DNA from: Bacillota bacterium
Lineage (GTDB): Bacteria; Bacillota; Clostridia; Clostridiales; Clostridiaceae
NCBI GenBank assembly: GCA_021781655.1
Contig: JAJXWJ010000033.1
Span: forward strand, 1 to 35,234
Reading direction: 5' to 3'
Length of the DNA: 35,234 nt
Numbering within the stretch: the stretch's first letter is position 1; every line of letters begins with the position of its first letter. The translations under genes were made by a program, and so were the position numbers. The notes under the pieces are model-generated. The model was not told where the DNA came from and made no database searches. It saw only the letters and a program-made list of their open reading frames with translations. This document shows positions 23,078 through 31,348 of the stretch, piece by piece.

Positions 23078-23083
23078 TATAAT
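23078..23083 (+). promoter_or_regulatory. -10 box of the Gfo/Idh/MocA gene
   Basis: A perfect TATAAT lies 36 bp before the ATG at 23119. No good -35 box is at the right distance (best TTATTT at 23056-23061), so the promoter may be weak or need an activator. Confidence 0.4.
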
Positions 23084-23118
23084 GTACTTAAAATAACTTT
23101 TTGAGGAGGGGCTACAAT

Positions 23119-24135
23119 ATGCTTAATATTGGTTACATTGGAAATGGGAAAAGTACTAACAGATACCATCTGCCTTTTGTTTTACAAAGAGAAAACTTAA
23201 AGGTGAAAACAATTTATCAAAGAAATTCAAATAATGAAAAGTGGAATAGAATAGAAGGAGTAAAATATACTTCTGATTTAGATGAGTTATTAAAGGATAA
23301 AGACATAGATTTAATAGTGGTTTGTACAGGAAATGATAGCCATTACAAGTATGCAAAGCAAGTTTTAGAAAGTAATAAGCATTGCCTAGTTGAGAAGCCT
23401 TTTATGGAAAACTCAGAGCAGGCAAAAGAAATATTTGCTTTTGCAAAGAAGAAAGGGTTAATAGTGCAGTCATATCAAAATAGACGCTTTGACAGCGATT
23501 TTTTGACCGTTCAAAAAGTAATCGAAGATGGAAAACTTGGCGATTTATTAGAAGTTACTATGCATTTCGATTATTTTCGCCCAGAAGAGCCAGAGGCATG
23601 TACTTACTTTGATGCAGCAAGGTCCTTTTTATATAGTCATGCCTGCCATACTATAGATCAGGTACTAAGTTATTTTGGGAAACCAGATAATATTCATTAC
23701 GATGTAAGACAGCTTCTCGGTGATGGCAGGATGAATGATTATTTTGATTTGGATTTGTATTATGGAACTTTAAAAGTATCTGTAAAATCAAGCTATTTTA
23801 GAATAAAAGAAAGACCAAGCTTTATACTATATGGCAAAAAAGGATGCTTCGTAAAGGAAACAAAAGATAGACAAGAAGAGCATTTAAAGTTGTTTTACAT
23901 GCCAGAAAATAAAGATTTTGGAGTGGATACATTAAAGCATTATGGCATTTTAACATATGTGGATGATGAAGGAATAGTGCACGAAGAAAAAGTAAAATCT
24001 GTAGATGGAGATTATGGAAGAGTATATGATGATTTATATGAAGCTATCGTAAAAGGGAAAGATAAAACTATTACGGATGATGAGATTATATGGCAAATGG
24101 AAATATTAGAAACAGGGATAAAGGGTTTGAGATAG
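23119..24135 (+). CDS. Gfo/Idh/MocA-family NAD(P)-dependent oxidoreductase
   Basis: The protein has 338 residues from the ATG at 23119, placed after GAGGAGGGG; a TTG six codons upstream overlaps that SD. The N-terminal Rossmann domain has MLNIGYIGNGKSTNRYHLPF, where the GxGxxG is altered to GNGKST. The conserved VEKPF follows near residue 93, then QNRRFDSDFLTVQKVIEDGK of the C-terminal sheet domain. The catalytic His/Asp pair lies in HACHTIDQV. The order fits the YdgJ/YvaA branch, which oxidises or reduces sugars or inositols. It is a single gene ended by a hairpin. The exact sugar substrate is unknown. Confidence 0.85.
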   Translation: MLNIGYIGNGKSTNRYHLPFVLQRENLKVKTIYQRNSNNEKWNRIEGVKYTSDLDELLKDKDIDLIVVCTGNDSHYKYAKQVLESNKHCLVEKPFMENSEQAKEIFAFAKKKGLIVQSYQNRRFDSDFLTVQKVIEDGKLGDLLEVTMHFDYFRPEEPEACTYFDAARSFLYSHACHTIDQVLSYFGKPDNIHYDVRQLLGDGRMNDYFDLDLYYGTLKVSVKSSYFRIKERPSFILYGKKGCFVKETKDRQEEHLKLFYMPENKDFGVDTLKHYGILTYVDDEGIVHEEKVKSVDGDYGRVYDDLYEAIVKGKDKTITDDEIIWQMEILETGIKGLR

Positions 24136-24147
24136 TATAGAGATAAA

Positions 24148-24179
24148 GGGGCTGTTGAAAAAGAAAGTGCGACAGCCCT
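24148..24179. terminator. Probable intrinsic terminator
   Basis: GGGGCTGT (24148-24155) pairs with ACAGCCCT (24172-24179), an 8-bp stem with a 16-base loop. It lies between the convergent oxidoreductase and AEC transporter genes. Neither side has a long T-run; on the minus strand the stem is followed by TTTATCT, so termination may be modest. Confidence 0.55.
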
Positions 24180-24192
24180 AACATAACATAAA

Positions 24193-25116
24193 TCATAAAA
24201 ATACTGCTACAATAAGAGGAATAGTAAAAACAGAAATTAAGGTAGTAATAAAAACTGATTTAGCAGCTAAGTCAATATCAGCTTCATATTTAGTTGCAAA
24301 TTGAACTGCACTATTTCCTACAGGCATTGCCAAAACAATTAGTGTTACACCTAAAATTAGAGGATTAGAAATAAAAAATTTTAATATAGGATAAAAAACA
24401 GCTGGTATTAAAATTTGTCTAACCAAGGTATAAGGATAAATTCTAAATTCAGTAAAAACCTCCTTTATATCTATATTTGCTAAAGTGGAGCCTATTAGCA
24501 TCATGGCTATCGGAGTGGTGATGTTACCAACTGAATTAAGAGTGGAGCCTAATACTGAAGGTATTGGTATTTTTAAAAAATATATGACAATAGCACCAAA
24601 GGAACTTACAATACCAGGTGATAATAAGGTTTTTATATTGAAATCAGCTTTGTTTTCTGTGCCGTAATTAATTAAAAATATGCCTAAGGTAAAAACTAAT
24701 AAGCTAAAAACCATATTGAAAATTGCTGTGTAAAATACAGCCTGACTTCCAAATATAGATTTAATAACAGGAAAGCCCATGAAGCCTATATTTGAAAACA
24801 CCGTCATAAACATATATATACCTTCTTGATGTTTTGGAACTCTCATAATTTTCACTAATATAAAGCTTAATATCGGTAAAATGACAAATATTGCAATTGC
24901 AACCAATAAAACCTTTAAAACAACCCCAGTATTGCTGCTTTGGTTATTAGAACTTACAGAAGCAAGTATCATAGCAGGGGTTGTTACGTTTAAAATTAAA
25001 AGATTTAATTTTTGATTTATGGCTGTATCAAAAAGCTTGATTTTATTTAAAAAATAGCCTAAACCTAAAATTAAAAATAATTGAAGCATTTGATTGATTA
25101 CAACGTTAATATTCAT
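24193..25116 (-). CDS. AEC (auxin efflux carrier-like) family transporter
   Basis: This 307-residue, ten-helix protein has the AEC pattern: MNINVVINQMLQLFLILGLG, then FLNKIKLFDTAINQKLNLLI and NVTTPAMILASV in the first repeat. The second repeat holds ITTPIAMMLIGSTLANID and MPVGNSAVQFATKYEAD, containing the conserved P and N residues of the crossover region. Bacterial members carry organic acids such as malate, or amino acids. AAGGAG lies 7 bases before the ATG. It starts 18 bp after the GH1 gene and is probably its operon partner under the RpiR regulator. Export of a sugar acid or fermentation acid is possible, but unproven. Confidence 0.85.
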   Translation of the reverse strand: MNINVVINQMLQLFLILGLGYFLNKIKLFDTAINQKLNLLILNVTTPAMILASVSSNNQSSNTGVVLKVLLVAIAIFVILPILSFILVKIMRVPKHQEGIYMFMTVFSNIGFMGFPVIKSIFGSQAVFYTAIFNMVFSLLVFTLGIFLINYGTENKADFNIKTLLSPGIVSSFGAIVIYFLKIPIPSVLGSTLNSVGNITTPIAMMLIGSTLANIDIKEVFTEFRIYPYTLVRQILIPAVFYPILKFFISNPLILGVTLIVLAMPVGNSAVQFATKYEADIDLAAKSVFITTLISVFTIPLIVAVFL

Positions 25117-25134
25117 CCAAGTTCTCCTTATGTT

Positions 25135-26634
<1,500 letters not shown>

Positions 26635-26742
26635 CTACATTATAAGATAGATTTTTTATTAATATATAATTTAGAAGTAATATGGTGCTAATATCCAAAG
26701 AAACATTTTATCAAAAATAAGTTTTGAAAAAAAATACCGAAG

Positions 26743-27600
26743 TTATAATGTGTTTCTTTGCCATTCATACCGTTCATCCTTTAAAGCGTCGATGTCCTTT
26801 TCAATAATAGTGTATCTGTCAACTAATAGTGAAGCAACTATTATATCAAGTATATATTGAGTAGATACCGTAAAAATTACGTTGGAAAATTCCAAGGTGT
26901 TTTTAGAAGTCATTATATGAATATGATAATCTGTAATCTTTGCAAGTCGCTGGTCTATATTTCCGCTAATTGACAGCGTAGTAATACCGCATTTTTTTAA
27001 TCTTCTTGCAGTATCGGTTATGTTAGGATTTTTCCCGGTGTGAGAAATTAGTATGGAAAATGCAGCTGCTTTCTCCAGTTGTAAAAGTTTACAATAATTC
27101 CAGTTCGCACTATCATGAGCAACAGCACGAACGCCTATTTCCTCTAGCTTATAGCAAAACATTTTTGCCACATCATAATTTATTCCATCACCATAAATAT
27201 CGATTATGTTAGAAGCTTTGATAGAAGAAATAACGTTAATTATTGTATCACGATCTAAAAAACTTCTCGTGTGCTCGATTGCCCTTGAATAAATTAGGGG
27301 CATTGTATGCATAATATCATCTATGGTACTGTCTTTATTATAAGGTTTTGTTTTTAAGGCTTCTTTGAATTTTATCATTTCAGGATATTCAGAAGCATAA
27401 ATATATTTTAAGTCTGCGTAGCCTTTTGTACCTAGCTTTTTACATAGCCTTATAACGGTGGAGGGACTAGTAAAGCTTGCTTCTGCTAGTTCAGTTACAT
27501 TCATATTTAATAAATCCTTTGGATGGCCTATAATATATTCTACAACAGCAAATTCTTGTGATGTGAGATTATTTAAATTTTGCATTTTATCTATTATCAT
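26743..27600 (-). CDS. RpiR/MurR-family regulator with SIS domain
   Basis: The protein has 285 residues from the ATG at 27600 after GGAGGTGG; a start 6 codons upstream would lie across that SD. The N-terminal HTH_6 domain covers about 1-75 (LTSQEFAVVEYIIGHPKDLL, then AEASFTSPSTVIRLCKKLGT, KGYADLK). A SIS sugar-phosphate-binding domain follows at about 105-245 (IIDIYGDGINYDVAKMFCYK, ILISHTGKNPNITDTARRLK). Such proteins sense phosphosugars. The gene lies 132 bp upstream of the GH1 gene in the same direction and is divergent from the sulfhydrylase gene. Control of the GH1/AEC genes is likely. Confidence 0.87.
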   Translation of the reverse strand: MIIDKMQNLNNLTSQEFAVVEYIIGHPKDLLNMNVTELAEASFTSPSTVIRLCKKLGTKGYADLKYIYASEYPEMIKFKEALKTKPYNKDSTIDDIMHTMPLIYSRAIEHTRSFLDRDTIINVISSIKASNIIDIYGDGINYDVAKMFCYKLEEIGVRAVAHDSANWNYCKLLQLEKAAAFSILISHTGKNPNITDTARRLKKCGITTLSISGNIDQRLAKITDYHIHIMTSKNTLEFSNVIFTVSTQYILDIIVASLLVDRYTIIEKDIDALKDERYEWQRNTL

Positions 27601-27615
27601 TAAATTCCACCTCCG

Positions 27616-27641
27616 CATATAATACTATTTTATATTATATG
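27616..27641. promoter_or_regulatory. Inverted repeat between RpiR and sulfhydrylase genes
   Basis: CATATAATA (27616-27624) and TATTATATG (27633-27641) form 9-bp arms around 8 bases, just ahead of the RpiR SD. The left arm contains a TATAAT. A second, weaker inverted repeat TGCAAC...GTTGCG lies near 27652-27685. These are candidate operators; which protein binds is unknown. Confidence 0.4.
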
Positions 27642-27743
27642 TATGTTTTAGTGCAACAAAGATATAGTATAAAACTTAGTTGCGTGGTATAATATTCCTA
27701 ATATTTCAAATTAACTATATAATTATTAAGGAGATGGAACAAC

Positions 27744-29012
27744 ATGAAAGATGAAACAAAATGTCTTCATTCGGGATATACACCAGAGAACGGTGCACCT
27801 AGAGTAATGCCGATAGTTCAAAGCACTACATATGTTTTTGACTCCACTGAGCATATTGGACAATTATTTGATATGCCAACAGCACATATGTATTCAAGGT
27901 TTTCAAATCCAACTGTTGAAGCTGTTGAAAAGAAAATTGCAGATTTAGAAGGTGGAATAGGGGCAATGTGTACTTCTTCTGGTCAGGCGGCCTCCCTTTT
28001 TTCTATATTAAACTTATGTAATAGCGGTGATAGCTTCATTAGCACTTCAACAATATATGGAGGAACAGTAAATTTGTTTTCAACTACTCTTAAAAAGTTA
28101 GGAATAGAATGCATTTTTGTAGATGCAGATGCTGATGAAGAAACAATAAAAAATGCTTTTAAACCAAATACAAGAGCTGTATTTGGTGAAACTTTAGCAA
28201 ATCCTGCACTAGCTGTTTTAGATATAGAAAAATTAGCTAGAGTTGCTCATAATAATAATGTACCACTTATAATAGATAATACCTTTGCAACACCTCTTTT
28301 GTGCAAACCAATAAATTTTGGTGCTGATATTGTTGTTCATTCGACATCAAAATATATGGATGGACACGCTCTCCAAGTTGGAGGCGTTATTGTTGACAGT
28401 GGGAACTTTAATTGGGATAATGGCAAATATCCTGAATTTACTATGCCAGATGAATCTTATCATGGAGTGGTATATACTAAGGATTTTGGGAAATTGGCGT
28501 ATATTGTTAAAGCTAGAATGCAGCTTATGAGGGATTTCGGAGCCTATCCAGCAGCACACTCTGCTTTTTTGCTTAACCTTGGGCTTGAAACCTTACCAAT
28601 CCGAATGAAGCAGTATTGCCAAAACGCTATGGCTGTTGCAATATTTTTAAGAAATAGTGATATGGTTGAGAGAGTCAGCTACCCTGGACTAGAAGGTGAT
28701 AAGTACTATGATTTAGCACGAAAATATTTACCAGATGGAACAAGCGGAGTTATTTCGTTTATAATAAAAGGTGGAAAGAAGGCAGCAATCAAGTTTATGG
28801 ATGGTCTTAAGCTTGCATCAAATGAGGTTCATGTAGCCGACATAAGGACCTGTGTACTTCATCCAGCCAGTGCTACTCACAGGCAGTTAACAGATGAGCA
28901 GCTTATTGCTGCAGGAGTTAATCCTGGAATGATTAGGCTTTCTGTTGGTCTAGAAAATATTGAAGATATAATAAATGATATTAAACAAAGTTTAGAAAAA
29001 CTTGAAGACTAA
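27744..29012 (+). CDS. O-acetylhomoserine sulfhydrylase (Cys/Met metabolism PLP enzyme)
   Basis: This is a 422-residue member of the Cys/Met metabolism PLP family. The PLP lysine is Lys203 in HSTSKYMDGH. Other landmarks are MYSRFSNPTVEAVEKKIADL, TSSGQAASLF (phosphate-cradle region), IIDNTFATP with the PLP-ring Asp, and IRLSVGLENIEDI near the C-terminus. Length and NGAPRVMPIVQSTTYVF favour the MetY type (O-acetylhomoserine plus sulfide to homocysteine, or plus methanethiol to methionine); methionine gamma-lyase is the alternative. AAGGAG precedes the ATG. I see no S-box or T-box leader in the 140 bp upstream. A strong terminator follows. Confidence 0.87.
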   Translation: MKDETKCLHSGYTPENGAPRVMPIVQSTTYVFDSTEHIGQLFDMPTAHMYSRFSNPTVEAVEKKIADLEGGIGAMCTSSGQAASLFSILNLCNSGDSFISTSTIYGGTVNLFSTTLKKLGIECIFVDADADEETIKNAFKPNTRAVFGETLANPALAVLDIEKLARVAHNNNVPLIIDNTFATPLLCKPINFGADIVVHSTSKYMDGHALQVGGVIVDSGNFNWDNGKYPEFTMPDESYHGVVYTKDFGKLAYIVKARMQLMRDFGAYPAAHSAFLLNLGLETLPIRMKQYCQNAMAVAIFLRNSDMVERVSYPGLEGDKYYDLARKYLPDGTSGVISFIIKGGKKAAIKFMDGLKLASNEVHVADIRTCVLHPASATHRQLTDEQLIAAGVNPGMIRLSVGLENIEDIINDIKQSLEKLED

Positions 29013-29027
29013 TAAAATTAAGCGAGG

Positions 29028-29073
29028 TTTATAAAAAGGAGTTAGATTATTAAATCTAACTCCTTTTTATAAA
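29028..29073. terminator. Strong intrinsic terminator after the sulfhydrylase gene
   Basis: A perfect 21-bp stem pairs 29028-29048 with 29053-29073 around the 4-base loop ATTA. The core is AAGGAGTTAGATT and its complement, followed by CCTTTTT. It looks effective in both directions. Confidence 0.92.
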
Positions 29074-29156
29074 GTTCGTCAAAGTTAGCTAAAATTTGAC
29101 TATATAATGGATAATAAAAGCCAATACGGACTAATAAAAGTGTTTTATAATAATTA

Positions 29157-29170
29157 AGTAAACGTTTATA
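29157..29170. promoter_or_regulatory. LacI-type/cre-like site upstream of the glycoside operon
   Basis: AGTAAACGTTTATA contains the perfect palindrome TAAACGTTTA around a central CG, the core of LacI/CcpA-family operators. It resembles the extended form TGTAAACGTTTACA at 12 of 14 bases. It lies 70 bp before the MFS start. Catabolite control by CcpA is the simplest reading; no LacI gene is in the window. Confidence 0.45.
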
Positions 29171-29239
29171 TGAGTTTAAGTTATACCGTGCGGGGGTTAT
29201 ATAAGTAAATGATAGTAAGTATAAAATGGGAGGTATATT

Positions 29240-30508
29240 ATGGAGATTGTTAAAACACCTTTTAAAAGACTAGCTGCTGGTATTGTAATTGGCTATGGAT
29301 TTATGATAATGGGTTTCATGACTACGGCATCCTTATTAATTCCGCTTAAGGTAATGTCTATTGATCCAAAAAATTATGCTACCTCATATGGCTTAGTGGC
29401 TGGTATTAGTGCCATTTTTGCGTTAGTAGGAAATCCAATTGGAGGTGCTATTAGTGATAGAAGCACTATATCTTTTGGAAGACGACGTATATGGATTTTA
29501 TTGGGGTCACTTATTGGCTCATTGTGTATAATTTCAATTTTATTTTCTAAAACAGTTATGGCTATAGTAATAGCTTGGTCTGCAGCACAGTTTTTTTATA
29601 ATTTCAGCTGGGCAGCATATACGGCATTGATTCCAGAACAAGTTGAAGAATCAAAGCGTGGTACTATGTCGGGTATATTTGGAATTATAATACCTGTATT
29701 TATGACTTTAGGAATGTTATTGATAAATATATTTGTTAATGCTAGTGATACCTTTAAATTTGTAACTTTTGCGCTTATTTCAGTTATAGGACCAATTATT
29801 AGCTTGTTTATAATACAAGAAGGTAAGGTAGAGTTCGTGAAAAAAGCTGATAATATTTCTTTGTCTGAGAAAATTAAAAAAATTGTACCGAGTCCTAAAA
29901 AATATCCTGAATTTAGTTGGGCATGGATATCGAAATTTTTGTTAATGCTTGGAGGATGTGCTTCGCTATACACAACCGTTATGCTTGGAAGTCGTATGCA
30001 TATGAATCAAGCACAAATTACAGCTACTTATTCTTTGTTATCCATTGCAGGATTAGGCTTTTCAGCTATCACTAGCCTTTTTGGTGGGGTTTTATCAGAT
30101 AAAGCAAAAAAACAAAAAATCTTTCTTTATATTTCAAGTGTTATTATGGCAATTGGTGTAGTCATGTATATAATTCCAAGTGTACAGATTTTCTTTATTG
30201 CATCTATAGTTGGTAGTCTAGGTAGTGGATGCTTTGGCGCTGTAGATACAGCATTAGTTTCTCGAATATTACCAAATAAAGAGGATACAGCTAAAGATTT
30301 CGGAATAATGAATGTAGCTAATTGTTTGCCACAATCTATAGTTCCTGCAGTTGCACCAGTATTATTAGCTATAGGCGGATGGAATTTCTTCTACTTAACA
30401 CTTGCATTGATGCCTATACTTGGAATATTAACAACTATACCTATACCAGATATAGGGCATAAGTTGAAAAATGAAAGAGAAGCAGAATTATCTTTGGGAC
30501 ATGAATAA
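29240..30508 (+). CDS. MFS transporter, probable glycoside/sugar importer
   Basis: This 422-residue, twelve-helix protein starts with KTPFKRLAAGIVIGYGFMIM. Loop 2-3 contains GGAISDRSTISFGRRRIWIL, the motif A form typical of sugar carriers of the GPH/SLC45-like group rather than drug pumps. The second half repeats it weakly (GGVLSDKAKKQKIFLYISSV). GGGAGGT lies 7 bases before the ATG. It is the first gene of a three-gene operon with an esterase (22 bp downstream) and a GH3 glycosidase (23 bp after that), which strongly suggests uptake of an acylated oligosaccharide or glycoside. Substrate identity is inferred from context only. Confidence 0.83.
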   Translation: MEIVKTPFKRLAAGIVIGYGFMIMGFMTTASLLIPLKVMSIDPKNYATSYGLVAGISAIFALVGNPIGGAISDRSTISFGRRRIWILLGSLIGSLCIISILFSKTVMAIVIAWSAAQFFYNFSWAAYTALIPEQVEESKRGTMSGIFGIIIPVFMTLGMLLINIFVNASDTFKFVTFALISVIGPIISLFIIQEGKVEFVKKADNISLSEKIKKIVPSPKKYPEFSWAWISKFLLMLGGCASLYTTVMLGSRMHMNQAQITATYSLLSIAGLGFSAITSLFGGVLSDKAKKQKIFLYISSVIMAIGVVMYIIPSVQIFFIASIVGSLGSGCFGAVDTALVSRILPNKEDTAKDFGIMNVANCLPQSIVPAVAPVLLAIGGWNFFYLTLALMPILGILTTIPIPDIGHKLKNEREAELSLGHE

Positions 30509-30530
30509 AATAAAGAAATGAGGAATAAAA

Positions 30531-31325
30531 ATGGCAAAATTTAATTGCAATGTGATTTCATATACGTTAAGAAGGGCTGTAGATATTACTGTAGTAATAC
30601 CAACACCATCCATTCCAGAATCATTAGGGTTAAATGATAATAAACCTTCGCACAAGCCCATTGAAAAATATCCGGTATTATATTTGTTACATGGTATGGG
30701 AAACAATCATGCTACATGGTGTGGATACAGCAATGTGGAATTTTTTGCAGAGGAACGTAATATTGCAGTAGTAATGATATCAGGAGAAAATAAAGCTTAT
30801 ATAAACAATTCGGCAAGTGGAGATAATTTTTACGATTTTATAAAAAGTGAACTTCCTGAATTTGTAGAAGCTATGTTCCCTATTTCAAACAAACCAGAGG
30901 ATACTTACATAGCAGGATTATCTATGGGTGGGTATGGAACTTTAGTACATGCATTGAGCTATCCTGAAAAATTTTGTGCATTTGGAGCATTCTCAGCTGC
31001 TGTAGAACTTAATCCATCAGTTATAAGTGGTGGTGAGGATAGAGGTATAGATTCCAATTATGATCCACTTACCCTTGCTAACAATATAGCTGGAGAAGGC
31101 AAAAAATTTCCGAAGGCTTACATTGCTTGCGGGGAAGAAGATTTTCTGTATAAGGCAAATGTACAATTTGTAAAACAATTATCGGATTTAGGAGCTGATG
31201 TTAATTGGGTATCGGTTCCAAACTATCAACATGAATGGAGATTTTGGAATATTCAAATTGAAGCCTTTTTAGATTGGATTCCACGTACTGATTATTACGC
31301 AAAGCTCGGAAGACGTAAGATATAG
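30531..31325 (+). CDS. Esterase D-like alpha/beta hydrolase (acetyl-xylan/feruloyl esterase type)
   Basis: This 264-residue protein belongs to the putative esterase family (PF00756 type). Landmarks are YPVLYLLHGMGNNHATWCGY with the oxyanion region, nucleophile Ser131 in AGLSMGGYG, acid candidate Asp204 in CGEEDF and His234 in NYQHEWRFW. No signal peptide is present, so it acts in the cytoplasm. The closest characterised activities in this family are acetyl-xylan, feruloyl and S-formylglutathione esterases. Its place between a sugar transporter and a GH3 enzyme favours removal of acetyl or aromatic esters from imported sugar chains, rather than formaldehyde detoxification. ATGAGG serves as the SD. 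Confidence 0.85.
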   Translation: MAKFNCNVISYTLRRAVDITVVIPTPSIPESLGLNDNKPSHKPIEKYPVLYLLHGMGNNHATWCGYSNVEFFAEERNIAVVMISGENKAYINNSASGDNFYDFIKSELPEFVEAMFPISNKPEDTYIAGLSMGGYGTLVHALSYPEKFCAFGAFSAAVELNPSVISGGEDRGIDSNYDPLTLANNIAGEGKKFPKAYIACGEEDFLYKANVQFVKQLSDLGADVNWVSVPNYQHEWRFWNIQIEAFLDWIPRTDYYAKLGRRKI

Positions 31326-31348
31326 TTAAAATAAAGAGGTGTATGTAT

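Noticed and set aside
27619-27743. Search for an S-box (SAM) or T-box leader before the sulfhydrylase gene
   Set aside because: The leader is short and AT-rich, with no terminator hairpin and none of the conserved riboswitch or T-box sequences.
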